Numbered from the stretch's first letter, positions 54,254 to 63,379 are shown. The stretch is 64,000 nt of DNA from Sporosarcina ureae (GCF_002109325.1 NZ_CP015348.1:1522501-1586500); one strand, 5' to 3'. The notes: generated by a model not told the origin, from the sequence alone. Translations and numbers: made by a program.

Positions 54254-55990
54254 TTATGCCAAGCCTTGTCCTGTTGCGAATTCACGATAGAGATCATGTG
54301 TATTTAATAGTTCTGTGTGATTTCCTCTACCGGTGATCTGGCCATTCTCTAAAAATAATAGTTGATCTGCATGCAGCACCGTTGCTAACCGATGCGCAAT
54401 AATGAGAGTCGTCCTACCGTACATTAAATGACGTAGCGCTTCTTGAACATGCGTTTCCGAACCACTATCTAAATTTGATGTCGCTTCATCCAATAATAAA
54501 ATCTTAGGATTATGCAGTAACGCACGTGCAATCGCAATTCTCTGGCGCTGCCCCCCAGAGAGCTTCATGCCACGCTCCCCTACCATCGTATCGAATTGAT
54601 CAGGCATATCTTTTATGAAAGTATAAGCATTGGCAGCTTTTGCAGCTTCAATAACTTGTTCAATAGGTGGTCTTTCTTCAAGACCATATGCAATATTGTC
54701 GAGAATGGTTCCGCTGAGTAACGGGCTTTCTTGTGAGACGTAGCCTATGCGCTTTCGCCAATCAGATAAAGGAATAGTATCGATCGGATTTTCTCCAACT
54801 CGTATTTCCCCAGATGTAGGTTGATAAAATCTTTCTACCAGTGAAAAGATCGTCGTCTTCCCGCCACCACTTGGTCCGACAAATGCCGTTACAGTGCCTG
54901 GCTCAGCTTTGAATGAAATTCCGTTCACTACGTTCTTTCCCTCTTCATATGAAAAATGAACATTTGAAAACGTAATGGCTTCTTCTGCTTTCGTTATACT
55001 GTTACCTTCTGCAGACTCTGAATCCATTCGCAAAATCCCTTGAATTCGCTCCGTTGCACCTACTGCTTTTTGGAATGAAGTGAAAAACTGAGCCATTTGT
55101 GCAAATGGTACGATAATCTGAAATAACAAGAATATAATTGCGACGAGCGTTCCGGCCGATAATGCGCCTTTTGCGACTTGGGCTCCACCGTATCCAAGAA
55201 TCACTACTAGGATACCCATCATAGTCAACATCATAATAGGCGAAATTACTGCTTGGATTTTCGCTTCTTTCAACCCATATCGAAACAAAGACTGAATGGC
55301 GATTTTTCCCTTTTCACCTTCAGCAGGTTCTGCGCGATACGCTTTCACTAAACGTATATCTCCAAGCACACGTCCGAGATGCCCGGAAAACTTCGCCATT
55401 TCAGCTTGTGTTGCTTTTGCAACTTTATGCATTAACCGCCCAAGCGGATACAGAATCGCCATACTGATGGGTATACTGACTAACATAATAACTGTCATTT
55501 TCCAATCCAGTACCAATAGAATAATGACCGCTCCGATAATGGAGATCATACCCGAAATGAACGATACCAGATGCTCCGAGACAAGGGATTTTAATACAGT
55601 GGTATCTTGTGTGATGCGGCTCATCGTTTCTCCCGTTTCATTTTGATCAAAGTACGGTACAGGCAACCGGAGTACCTTTTGCCATAATTGATTGCGCAAG
55701 TCCGCAACTACCGTCTCACCTATGTAGGCAAGCATGTAGTAGGAAAATCCACCGGCAATTGCTTGCACTACAAATAAGACGAGCAAGAAGATACCCGTTT
55801 TCCAATTTAGTAATTCACTTGTGAAAGAGTCCACTAAATCTTTAGTAATTAACGGTACAGCCAGTCCTGCAGCTGTTTCAACTAGAGAAAGTATCAATGC
55901 GAAGACCGTCACGGCTATTGGCCAATGTAACATTTTAACTAAACTCATAAAGTTTTTAATGGATCCTTTTGGTTTTGCTTGAGCACTCAT
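54254..55990 (-). CDS. ABC exporter half-transporter (BmrA/LmrA-like)
   Basis: 578 residues. Six membrane helices (about 20-310) are fused to an ATPase with Walker A FVGPSGGGKTTIFSL, Q loop YVSQESPLLSG, signature MKLSGGQRQRIAIARALL, Walker B ILLLDEATSNLD and the H loop IIAHRLATV. It works as a homodimer exporting lipophilic compounds or lipids. The substrate is unknown. AAGAGGG precedes the ATG. Confidence 0.92.
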   Translation of the reverse strand: MSAQAKPKGSIKNFMSLVKMLHWPIAVTVFALILSLVETAAGLAVPLITKDLVDSFTSELLNWKTGIFLLVLFVVQAIAGGFSYYMLAYIGETVVADLRNQLWQKVLRLPVPYFDQNETGETMSRITQDTTVLKSLVSEHLVSFISGMISIIGAVIILLVLDWKMTVIMLVSIPISMAILYPLGRLMHKVAKATQAEMAKFSGHLGRVLGDIRLVKAYRAEPAEGEKGKIAIQSLFRYGLKEAKIQAVISPIMMLTMMGILVVILGYGGAQVAKGALSAGTLVAIIFLLFQIIVPFAQMAQFFTSFQKAVGATERIQGILRMDSESAEGNSITKAEEAITFSNVHFSYEEGKNVVNGISFKAEPGTVTAFVGPSGGGKTTIFSLVERFYQPTSGEIRVGENPIDTIPLSDWRKRIGYVSQESPLLSGTILDNIAYGLEERPPIEQVIEAAKAANAYTFIKDMPDQFDTMVGERGMKLSGGQRQRIAIARALLHNPKILLLDEATSNLDSGSETHVQEALRHLMYGRTTLIIAHRLATVLHADQLLFLENGQITGRGNHTELLNTHDLYREFATGQGLA

Positions 55991-56010
55991 GATGTACCCT
56001 CTTTTCTACC

Positions 56011-56673
56011 TTATTCAAATGGATGTTGCGTAAGCCCTTGAAGATACTCACCGATACGCTGCCAATCGGCTTCAAGTTCGGGTCTAAGAGATGGGCGATA
56101 AAATACGGATGCTGGATGGAATGTCGGTAATATCGTGTAGGATTCATCCGTTAAACTATATTGTTTATCTTCTAATGCCGCCAAATATTGAACAGGTTGC
56201 GTAAGAACTTGTCCATGCAAGGCTGTGACCTTCGCATGTTTTCCAAGCAATCGCTGTAAACCAATATTACCAAGTGTCACAATGAGCTTAGGTTGAAGAT
56301 TTGCTACTTCAAAATCAAGTACAAGCGCATGGGCCAGTTGCTCTTTTTGTGTCGGTGGACGATTATATTTACGTTCCGTTAACGTTCCATCTCGTTCTTT
56401 CTTCGTCCCCCATTTATAAGGTCTACTTCGGAATGAACTAGTCATATAAACATCTTCACGCGTTAAACCAATGGATGAAAGTGACTTCATCAGCTCATCA
56501 CCTGCACGTCCAACGAACGGAACACCATGTATCGCTTCATGTTCCCCTGGCGCCTCTCCGATCAATAAGAGTGTAGGTGATTTCGGACCTTCTCCACGGA
56601 CAAAGCCTTCTACCGGAAATCCTTCGCTACGTTCTAAAGCTATACGCACCATTTCATCTGGTATGCGAAACAT
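56011..56673 (-). CDS. Uracil-DNA glycosylase superfamily protein without iron-sulfur cysteines
   Basis: 220 residues from ATG 56673 (AAAGGAG eight bases upstream). The family-4-like motif is LIGEAPGEHEAIHGVPFVGR, then GRAGDELMKSLSSIG, and late PTFHPASVFYR. Family 4 enzymes normally use four cysteines for a [4Fe-4S] cluster; this protein contains no cysteine at all. It may still remove uracil, or it may have another base-excision role. It lies 20 bases upstream of the ABC exporter gene. Confidence 0.85.
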   Translation of the reverse strand: MFRIPDEMVRIALERSEGFPVEGFVRGEGPKSPTLLLIGEAPGEHEAIHGVPFVGRAGDELMKSLSSIGLTREDVYMTSSFRSRPYKWGTKKERDGTLTERKYNRPPTQKEQLAHALVLDFEVANLQPKLIVTLGNIGLQRLLGKHAKVTALHGQVLTQPVQYLAALEDKQYSLTDESYTILPTFHPASVFYRPSLRPELEADWQRIGEYLQGLTQHPFE

Positions 56674-56735
56674 CGTATCCACTCCTTTCTGTAATTATAA
56701 AGGTTTCTGCGTAGAATCAAAAATGTTAGCCATTG

Positions 56736-56776
56736 AAAAAGCCGCTCCCATTTATGTTAAATGGAAACGGCTTACT
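56736..56776 (-). terminator. Terminator of the NiaP-like gene
   Basis: AGCCGTTTCCATTT and AAATGGGAGCGGCT pair on the minus strand and are followed by TTTTT. Confidence 0.85.
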
Positions 56777-56781
56777 TTATA

Positions 56782-57981
56782 CTATGTCAATTCGGTTTGT
56801 TTCGTTTCTGTTCCAAGGAATATCACAGCTAGCACTCCTACCATAATAGCTGCACAAAAAATGCCAAAGATGATTCCGAACCCATAGCCTGCTGCTAACA
56901 ACGAGCCTACAAGAAGCGGTCCGAAAATGCCTCCCACGCGCCCAATAGCAGCAGCGACTCCAGACCCCGTAGCTCGAATAGCTGTAGGATATTGTTCCGG
57001 AGAATAAGCATAGAGTGCTCCCCACGCTCCTAGGTTGAAGAAGGATAGAAATGCACCAGCTAGCATCAATGTAGTCAATGTCTCCGCATTACCGAAAGCA
57101 AGCGCACTGATTGCCGTTCCAAATAAATAAGTAGCCAGAACAAATTTACGTCCCATGCGCTCGATTAGCCATGCGGCACTGAAATAACCAGGAAGCTGTG
57201 CCAATGTCATGAGTAATACATAGCCAAAGCTTTTGATCAGACTGAAACCTTTGATCACCATGACACTCGGTAACCACAGGAACATACCGTAATATGAGAA
57301 GACAACAGCAAACCAAACGATCCACAACATAATCGTTCGTCTCCTGAATGCCGGAGCAAGTAATTGTTTAAGTTTATGACCTGTCGTTTCTGTCGTTTTA
57401 CCTTCTTCTTCAAACTTTTTGGAATCCGGTAAATTTCGGCGTAGATAAATTGCATAGAAAGCAGGCAAAGCCGTGATGATCAATGCGACACGCCAACCGA
57501 ATGCAGGAATTACAAAATATGCGATCAACGCAGCAATAAGCCAACCAGCCGCCCAAAAACTTTCCAACAGAACGACTACCCGCCCACGCTCTTTTGCCGA
57601 AACACTTTCTGACACAAGCGTCGATGCGACTGGGAGTTCCCCACCCAATCCTGCTCCGACTAAGAAACGCAATGCCAAGAATGCCCACAGAGTCGTCGTC
57701 AGTGCGGATAAGCCACTCGCTACGGAAAACAACACCAACGTCAGCATGAATACATGTTTTCGTCCAATCCGATCGGCTAATAAACCGAAGCCAAATGCTC
57801 CGATGGCCATACCGATAGAGTTCACACTGCCGATCCATCCCATCTCTGTTGAAGTTAGATTCCATTCAACAGCGAGCGCAGCAATGATGAAGGATAAAAT
57901 TCCGACATCCATCGCATCGAACATCCATCCCGTACCCGCGATGCCTAATAATTTATTCCTTGAAATCTCTTTCTTCTTCAC
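56782..57981 (-). CDS. MFS transporter, niacin permease NiaP-like
   Basis: 399 residues, 12 membrane helices. The start TGWMFDAMDVGILSFIIAAL is very close to NiaP (YceI) of Bacillus subtilis, and motif A is GLLADRIGRKHVFML. NiaP takes up nicotinate; other members carry aromatic acids, so the substrate is probable, not certain. It starts with GTG. No NiaR-like operator was recognised upstream; instead there are repeats. Confidence 0.82.
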   Translation of the reverse strand: MKKKEISRNKLLGIAGTGWMFDAMDVGILSFIIAALAVEWNLTSTEMGWIGSVNSIGMAIGAFGFGLLADRIGRKHVFMLTLVLFSVASGLSALTTTLWAFLALRFLVGAGLGGELPVASTLVSESVSAKERGRVVVLLESFWAAGWLIAALIAYFVIPAFGWRVALIITALPAFYAIYLRRNLPDSKKFEEEGKTTETTGHKLKQLLAPAFRRRTIMLWIVWFAVVFSYYGMFLWLPSVMVIKGFSLIKSFGYVLLMTLAQLPGYFSAAWLIERMGRKFVLATYLFGTAISALAFGNAETLTTLMLAGAFLSFFNLGAWGALYAYSPEQYPTAIRATGSGVAAAIGRVGGIFGPLLVGSLLAAGYGFGIIFGIFCAAIMVGVLAVIFLGTETKQTELT

Positions 57982-58084
57982 CTGTCTTCTACCTTTCCAT
58001 TATGTAATCTTTAGGTGTCTTTACATGTGTCATTATAACACTTTGCCTATGTATTTGACTAGTGTTTTTGAGGTGCTGCTTGGT

Positions 58085-58129
58085 GGGATGGGATTGGGAT
58101 TGGGGTTGGGGTTGAGGTTGAAATTGGGG
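58085..58129 (+). repeat. G-rich tract with G-quadruplex motif
   Basis: GGG-AT-GGG-ATT-GGG-ATT-GGGG-TT-GGGG (58085-58111) meets the canonical quadruplex rule with loops of two or three bases. It continues with TTGAGGTTGAAATTGGGG. Confidence 0.75.
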
Positions 58130-58263
58130 CTATGAGCATTTATGTGGGCCTATAGAGCGGTTGCGAAGACCGATAGAGCACTCGCAGCGTCGCTATGAGC
58201 GCTTGAGAATCCCAATAGAGCACTCACGGAGTCCGATAGAGCGTTCAAGCCAGTTCATTGAGC
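58130..58263 (+). repeat. Array of seven degenerate 20-22 bp repeats
   Basis: The motif C(T/G/A)AT(A)GAGC begins at 58130, 58150, 58171, 58193, 58213, 58234 and 58256, that is, at spacings 20, 21, 22, 20, 21, 22. Between motifs the sequence varies. The gap 57982-58335 holds this array, the G-rich tract and the terminator of the siderophore operon, and no credible gene. Confidence 0.75.
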
Positions 58264-58293
58264 ACGCTACATCTATTTACCAACACAAAAATG

Positions 58294-58324
58294 AAAAAAC
58301 CCGGAAGACTAAGTCTCCCGGGTT
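58294..58324 (-). terminator. Terminator of the siderophore operon
   Basis: AAACCCGGGAGACT and AGTCTTCCGGGTTT form the stem, and six T residues follow on the minus strand. Confidence 0.9.
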
Positions 58325-58335
58325 TACCTTCATTC

Positions 58336-59298
58336 TTATAGTCCAGCTTCTACTTCTTTGATCATTTCTTTGATTGATTGAAGTCCGCCACCAGATAGGT
58401 ACCAGTATTCACCATTCAAATAAACCATTTTTTCGTTCTTGAATGCATTTGTTTTCTTCACTAGGTCATTTTCAACCGAATCTTTTGCTGTTGCACCGTT
58501 ACCAATTGCTGCGTCGCGGTCGATCACGAAAAGAATATCTGGGTTTGTTTCTAAGATATATTCAAACGTAATATTTTGTCCATGTGTAGAAACTTCAATT
58601 TTGTCATCAGCCGGTTCAAAACCGAATACGTCGTGAACTAGTCCGAAACGTGAGCTTGGACCGTATGCACTTACTTTTCCTTCAGTTGCCAAGACGATCA
58701 ATGCTTTGCTGTCGATTCCTTCAGTTTTAGCTTTGATTTCTTCGATGCTTGCATCTACATTTGCTAATTCAGTATTCATTTCATCTTCTTTATCGAAGAT
58801 TGTAGCAATTTTACCCATGTTCTCTTTGAAAGATTCCATATAGTTAGATGTATCAACGCCCAAGTAGATAGTTGGTGCGATTTCAGACAACTGGTCATAC
58901 AAATCTGCTTGACGAGCAGAGATCAGAATTACATCAGGCTTCATTTCATTGATTGCTTCAAAGTCAGGCTCTTTCAAACTACCAAGGTTTTCATACTTTT
59001 CATCTTCATACTTAGATAGGTAACCAGGTACGTTTGATTGTGGAAGACCTGCTACCTCTACTCCAAGCTCATCTAATGTATCCAAAGTTCCAAAGTCGAA
59101 TACTACAACTTTTTCAGGGTTTTTCTCAAGTGTTGTTTCGCCAAGTTCATGTTCAATTGTTACTTCCGTACTTTCTTCAGCTGGCTTATCTTCAGGTGTT
59201 GCGTTGTCTGCAGGTTTTTCTTCTTCTTTTGCACCGCCACAAGCAGCTAGTGCAAGCATTAAGATTAGTGCAAATAGGGAGAGTGTAAGTTTTTTCAT
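58336..59298 (-). CDS. yclQ: Siderophore-binding lipoprotein (YclQ-like, petrobactin type)
   Basis: 320 residues from ATG 59298. The lipobox LALAAC puts the lipidated cysteine at C20, followed by an acidic linker (to about residue 48) and a class III periplasmic-binding-type domain: KVVVFDFGTLDTLDELGV, KPDVILISARQADLYDQL and the late GGGLQSIKEMIKEV. It captures ferric siderophore outside the cell for the YclN/YclO permease. Last gene of the operon. Petrobactin is inferred from the gene order shared with yclNOPQ. Confidence 0.9.
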   Translation of the reverse strand: MKKLTLSLFALILMLALAACGGAKEEEKPADNATPEDKPAEESTEVTIEHELGETTLEKNPEKVVVFDFGTLDTLDELGVEVAGLPQSNVPGYLSKYEDEKYENLGSLKEPDFEAINEMKPDVILISARQADLYDQLSEIAPTIYLGVDTSNYMESFKENMGKIATIFDKEDEMNTELANVDASIEEIKAKTEGIDSKALIVLATEGKVSAYGPSSRFGLVHDVFGFEPADDKIEVSTHGQNITFEYILETNPDILFVIDRDAAIGNGATAKDSVENDLVKKTNAFKNEKMVYLNGEYWYLSGGGLQSIKEMIKEVEAGL

Positions 59299-59330
59299 CT
59301 GAATTATAGTCCTCACTTTTCAATTTGATT

Positions 59331-60092
59331 TTACGAGTTAAAGTAGACGCAAATACGGCAATTCTTCATTTGTTGAATCGGAATCTCCATATCATAGATC
59401 TCACGCAATGACTCTGATGTAATAATATCGTTGGTTAAACCGTCCTTGACGACTTTACCATTCTTTAATGCAACGATACGGTCTGAATAGACGGACGCAA
59501 AGTTAATGTCATGCAAGACGATAACCACTGTTTTTCCTAAATCATCAACAAGCTGACGCAAGATTTTCATAATCTGTACAGAATGTTTCATATCCAAGTT
59601 ATTTAGCGGCTCATCCAGTAAAATATAATCCGTATCTTGTGCAATCGTCATCGCAATGAAAGCTCGTTGACGCTGTCCACCGGATAATTCATCCAAATAA
59701 GCTTCTTGCATGTCGATCAAGCCCATATATTCAAGCGCCTGATCAACCATCCGCTCATCTTCATCTTGCAAACGGCCCTTACAGTGCGGGAAACGGCCGA
59801 ATGCGACGAGTTCACGGATTGTCAACTTAACGTTCATGAAGTTGGATTGCTTTAATATCGCAACGCGCTTAGCAAAGTCATTGGATTTCATTTCTTTTAC
59901 TTTATGTTTATCAAGCAATACTTCGCCCGTGTCGGCATCCATTAATCGACTTACCATTGAAAGAAGAGTAGATTTACCAGCCCCGTTTGGTCCAATGAAT
60001 GATGTGATTTTTCCACGATGTATATTTACACTGACCTTTTCGACGACTGCTTTTTTGCCATAAAATTTCGTTAGCTCACGAACTTGAATCAT
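59331..60092 (-). CDS. yclP: Siderophore ABC transporter ATPase (YclP-like)
   Basis: 253 residues. Walker A FIGPNGAGKSTLLSM, signature LDELSGGQRQRAFIAMTI, Walker B YILLDEPLNNLDMKH and the H loop VVIVLHDINFAS. It powers import through YclN/YclO. The ATG overlaps the yclO stop (ATGA), and GGAGAG precedes it. Confidence 0.94.
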   Translation of the reverse strand: MIQVRELTKFYGKKAVVEKVSVNIHRGKITSFIGPNGAGKSTLLSMVSRLMDADTGEVLLDKHKVKEMKSNDFAKRVAILKQSNFMNVKLTIRELVAFGRFPHCKGRLQDEDERMVDQALEYMGLIDMQEAYLDELSGGQRQRAFIAMTIAQDTDYILLDEPLNNLDMKHSVQIMKILRQLVDDLGKTVVIVLHDINFASVYSDRIVALKNGKVVKDGLTNDIITSESLREIYDMEIPIQQMKNCRICVYFNS

Positions 60093-61039
60093 GAGGATCG
60101 ACTCTCCTTTAATAATAAGTAAATAAAGTACATGCCACCGACAAAGTTAATGATCACACTCAGTGTGGTCGAGAAAGAGAAGATGCGTTCGACGATCCAC
60201 TGACCGCCGACTAATGCAATGATACTCATCAACGCAGCACCCATGATTAAGATTGAATGCTTAAATGTTTTAAAGAATTGATACGACAAATTGGCGACGA
60301 TTAATCCGAAGAATGTAATCGGTCCTACGAGTGCCGTGGATACCGCAATTAACACGGCGGACAGGATCAGCATCAGTTTGACGACTTTCTGATACGGCAC
60401 ACCGAGGTTTATCGCTGTATCGCGACCCAATGATAAGACATCAAGCTCATTGATATAGCGCCAACCGATAATCAGCGTGATGACCAGTATGGCAAATGCC
60501 CACCAGACGAGATCCCCATTAATATTGTTAAAACTCGCAAACATCTTATCTTGCACGCGCAAGAATTCATTCGGGTCAATCATCACTTGCAGGAATGTAG
60601 AAATACTTCCAAAGAATGTACCGACTATAATACCGACCAACAACAAGAAGTAGATTGGACGGTTTCCTCTGCCAAATAAAAAGTGATAGAGCAGCAAAGC
60701 GAACAATACCATCGCTCCAACCGATAGCATGAAGTTGAATTGCTGATTAATCAGTACGAATGATGTCGATCCGAAAAAGAATATTAGGACGGTTTGCAAC
60801 AGGATATACAATGAATCCAATCCCATAATACTCGGTGTCAGGATACGGTTATGCGTAATCGTCTGAAAAATGACGGTGGAATATGCCACGGCGACACCTG
60901 TCAAAACCATCGCGACTACTTTAATGGCTCTTCTAGGAAGCGCATAGTCATAACTACCGTTCAAGTCATGGAATAAATATAATCCACAAAACACCAATGA
61001 AAATGCTAGTAAAATTAGTAACTTCGTTCTGTTACGCAT
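60089..61039 (-). CDS. yclO: Siderophore ABC transporter permease (YclO-like)
   Basis: 316 residues from ATG 61039, seven bases after AGGGGG; the ORF is open to 61090 but that part is yclN in another frame. FecCD-type permease, eight to ten helices, with LGRDTAINLGVPYQKVVKLM as the ATPase-contact loop and GPITFFGLIVANLSYQFFK. Pairs with YclN. Confidence 0.93.
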   Translation of the reverse strand: MRNRTKLLILLAFSLVFCGLYLFHDLNGSYDYALPRRAIKVVAMVLTGVAVAYSTVIFQTITHNRILTPSIMGLDSLYILLQTVLIFFFGSTSFVLINQQFNFMLSVGAMVLFALLLYHFLFGRGNRPIYFLLLVGIIVGTFFGSISTFLQVMIDPNEFLRVQDKMFASFNNINGDLVWWAFAILVITLIIGWRYINELDVLSLGRDTAINLGVPYQKVVKLMLILSAVLIAVSTALVGPITFFGLIVANLSYQFFKTFKHSILIMGAALMSIIALVGGQWIVERIFSFSTTLSVIINFVGGMYFIYLLLKESRSS

Positions 61040-61982
61040 AAGCTTTCCCCCTAAACAACAAGAACAGGAAGATTGCGCTTCCGATGACACCGACCATTAA
61101 ACTAATCGAGATCTCATACGGGAATATAATAACCCTGCCCAGAATGTCACAGATAAGAAGGAAAACCGCGCCTAGTAATGCGGTATGTGGCAACGTCTTT
61201 TGTAGATGATCTCCTTTAAAGATGGAGACGATGTTCGGGATGATTAATCCTAAGAAAGGAATCAGTCCCACTGTCAATACTACAGTTGTCGTAATCAATG
61301 CGACTAGGACTAATCCAATATTGACTATACTCTTGTAAGCTAGTCCTAAGTTCTTGGCAAAATCTTCTCCCATTCCCGCCACTGTAAATCGATTCGCATA
61401 TAAATATGTAATGATTAACACAGGAATACTGATGTATAAAAGCTCATAACGGCCTTTCATGATCATGGAAAAGTCTCCTTGAAGCCAAGCAGACATGTTC
61501 TGAATCACGTTAGCTTTAAATGCAAAGAATGTGGTAATGGAAGATAAGATGCTACCGAACATCAATCCAACAAGCGGAATGAATATCGCATCTTTAAATT
61601 TAATACGGTCAAGGATTTGCATGAACAAGAATGTACCAAGTAAGGCAAATGTGAATGAGACCGCCATTTTTTCAAGTAGTGTTGCGTTAGTAAATATCAA
61701 CATAGATACTAAGATTCCAAGCTTGGTCGCGTCTAATGTGCCTGCCGTAGTTGGGGAAACGAATTTATTTCGGCTAAGTTGTTGCATGATTAAACCGGCA
61801 ATACTCATTCCGGCACCTGCAAGCAGTATCGCGACTAATCGTGGAACTCGACTAATTAAGAAAATCTCTGTTTCTTCTGAGCGCCAGTCTAATAGGTCCG
61901 CTGGTGTGATTCGGCTTGCGCCAACAAACAGCGAAACGAATGATAGAAGTATAACCGCTATAATTAAGTAACGTTTCTTCAT
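61032..61982 (-). CDS. yclN: Siderophore ABC transporter permease (YclN-like)
   Basis: 316 residues. FecCD permease with SRVPRLVAILLAGAGMSIAG at the start, GEDFAKNLGLAYKSIVNIGL as the ATPase contact and LIPFLGLIIPNIV. The first gene of yclNOPQ. GAGGTTC lies upstream of the ATG, and a Fur box 43 bases ahead predicts iron control. Confidence 0.93.
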   Translation of the reverse strand: MKKRYLIIAVILLSFVSLFVGASRITPADLLDWRSEETEIFLISRVPRLVAILLAGAGMSIAGLIMQQLSRNKFVSPTTAGTLDATKLGILVSMLIFTNATLLEKMAVSFTFALLGTFLFMQILDRIKFKDAIFIPLVGLMFGSILSSITTFFAFKANVIQNMSAWLQGDFSMIMKGRYELLYISIPVLIITYLYANRFTVAGMGEDFAKNLGLAYKSIVNIGLVLVALITTTVVLTVGLIPFLGLIIPNIVSIFKGDHLQKTLPHTALLGAVFLLICDILGRVIIFPYEISISLMVGVIGSAIFLFLLFRGKAYA

Positions 61983-62024
61983 GAAGAACCTCGATATCGA
62001 ATATTTGAGCTTTTATCACTTAAA

Positions 62025-62039
62025 TGAAAATGATTATCA
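62025..62039 (-). promoter_or_regulatory. Fur box 1 upstream of yclN
   Basis: TGAAAATGATTATCA matches the 7-1-7 Fur consensus TGATAATNATTATCA at all positions but one. Confidence 0.88.
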
Positions 62040-62090
62040 TTCGCTCATGAACAACATTAACGCGTTTAGCATATGATGTCAACCGCTAAC

Positions 62091-62105
62091 TGAAAATCAT
62101 TATCA
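62091..62105 (-). promoter_or_regulatory. Fur box 2 upstream of yclN
   Basis: TGAAAATCATTATCA differs from the 7-1-7 Fur consensus at one position and lies 66 bases (centre to centre) from box 1. Confidence 0.82.
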
Positions 62106-62175
62106 ATACTTTTTGTAGAACCCAAACAATGAGACTTCAATACTATGTTTTGTTCCATAAATTGCTTTAAGCAGT

Positions 62176-62214
62176 AAAAAAACGTTTTCCGTGTAATACG
62201 GAAAACGTTTTTTT
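62176..62214. terminator. Terminator of the DUF6612-like lipoprotein gene
   Basis: AAAAAAACGTTTTCCGT and ACGGAAAACGTTTTTTT form a perfect 17-bp stem with a GTAAT loop. It touches the stop codon of the lipoprotein gene. Confidence 0.92.
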
Positions 62215-63076
62215 ATTGCTGATTCATCATATCACTCATATCTACTGCACTTTCAAGTATTTCCTTAGGCACTTTGATTTCTTCAATTTCATTGATTTTT
62301 GTCATAGTCCCTTTAATGTTTTGTGTAATTTTAGCTTGTTCCCCTTGCTGTTCCAGAACCATAATCATATCCATATCAAAGTCTTTCGTAAAGAATGTCT
62401 TTTTATCGAGTGTGATTTTCATATCCACTTTTTCCACTTTCATATCTGATTCTTCTAATAAGGATTCATCTGCTCCCGCTGGCATGTTTTGTTTCATCAT
62501 ATCATTCATAAGCGTCGTGAATTTTTCACCGGAGCCTTTCAATGTTAGTACATATTCATCATTCGTCTGTTCGAATGTAAAATCATCTGCATATTCCTGA
62601 TACATAGAGAAATCTACTGGTGATTCTTGCGCACCCGCAATTTGTCCCGTTATTTGTTCGTACATATCATCTTCGAACTTCATCCAACTCCCCGATTGTG
62701 GGTCTTTCATGAAGAAACCGTCTTCTGTAATGAACTGCTCTACAGCCACTTCTTCACCCTCTAATTGCGTATTGACCGTTTGATGCATAGCCAATGGTTC
62801 TAAGATCATGTCCATACTAATTGTTGAGTCAACATCATGCGTATCTTCTCCCATTTGAATCTTCTGCTTAATTTCCATGTCGGAATGCAGACTATGTTGA
62901 GTTTCTGAAGCAGCATTTGCCTTTTCCATTACTTCACCGGCTGTTAGTTCACTTTTTACGACTACTTCTTCTTTTTCACCTGTCATTGGATCTTCTTTCG
63001 GCTCAGCTGTTTGACCACAAGCACTCAATACAAACGCTAGCGTTCCTGCTGTTAAAATCGTTGTCCACTTTTTCAT
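62213..63076 (-). CDS. DUF6612-type lipoprotein
   Basis: About 287 residues. A lipobox FVLSAC follows a short signal. The body is a beta-rich carrier-like domain with many Met, Asp and Glu residues (QTVNTQLEGEEVAVEQFITE, KVEKVDMKITLDKKTFFTKD), similar in style to LolA/LppX-like lipoproteins grouped as DUF6612. ATG 63076 has GGAG eleven bases upstream; ATG 63085 is only two bases from it. The function is unknown. Confidence 0.82.
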   Translation of the reverse strand: MKKWTTILTAGTLAFVLSACGQTAEPKEDPMTGEKEEVVVKSELTAGEVMEKANAASETQHSLHSDMEIKQKIQMGEDTHDVDSTISMDMILEPLAMHQTVNTQLEGEEVAVEQFITEDGFFMKDPQSGSWMKFEDDMYEQITGQIAGAQESPVDFSMYQEYADDFTFEQTNDEYVLTLKGSGEKFTTLMNDMMKQNMPAGADESLLEESDMKVEKVDMKITLDKKTFFTKDFDMDMIMVLEQQGEQAKITQNIKGTMTKINEIEEIKVPKEILESAVDMSDMMNQQ

Positions 63077-63328
63077 AGAATTCATCGCTCCTTTTATATA
63101 CTGTTCTTAAGTAGTTGTACGGTTGACCAAAGAAAAGGGTTCATAGTGCGACCAATATTTACCGATTTGTATCCTTTCTCCCAAATGAATAAGTGAAATT
63201 CTTGGTCTATATAAACGAGTGCTCTAAGTATTTCATCTTATTTTTCGTCAAGAGGTTTAGATTCTCGTCAATCGGGCAAACTAGAAGCATCCCACCCCCT
63301 TTCTCTTCTTATAAAGATAAAAGGTTTT

Positions 63329-63361
63329 AGCTGCACGCATTGCGCGTGCAGCTCTTTTTTT
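63329..63361 (+). terminator. Strong hairpin with plus-strand T tract, no plus-strand gene upstream
   Basis: AGCTGCACGC and GCGTGCAGCT pair perfectly, followed by seven T residues on the plus strand. On the minus strand the stem is followed by AAAACC, so it is poorly suited to end hflX. Confidence 0.7.
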
Positions 63362-63379
63362 GCCTTTCTTCAATTATAC

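Noticed and set aside
58130..58263. CRISPR array
   Set aside because: Repeats are only 8-9 bp, degenerate, with 20-22 bp periodicity and no cas genes nearby.
58161..58361. A 66-residue protein with PIEHS-type repeats
   Set aside because: No ribosome binding site, the frame begins inside the array, and it runs into the terminator of the opposite gene. The repetition is explained at the DNA level.
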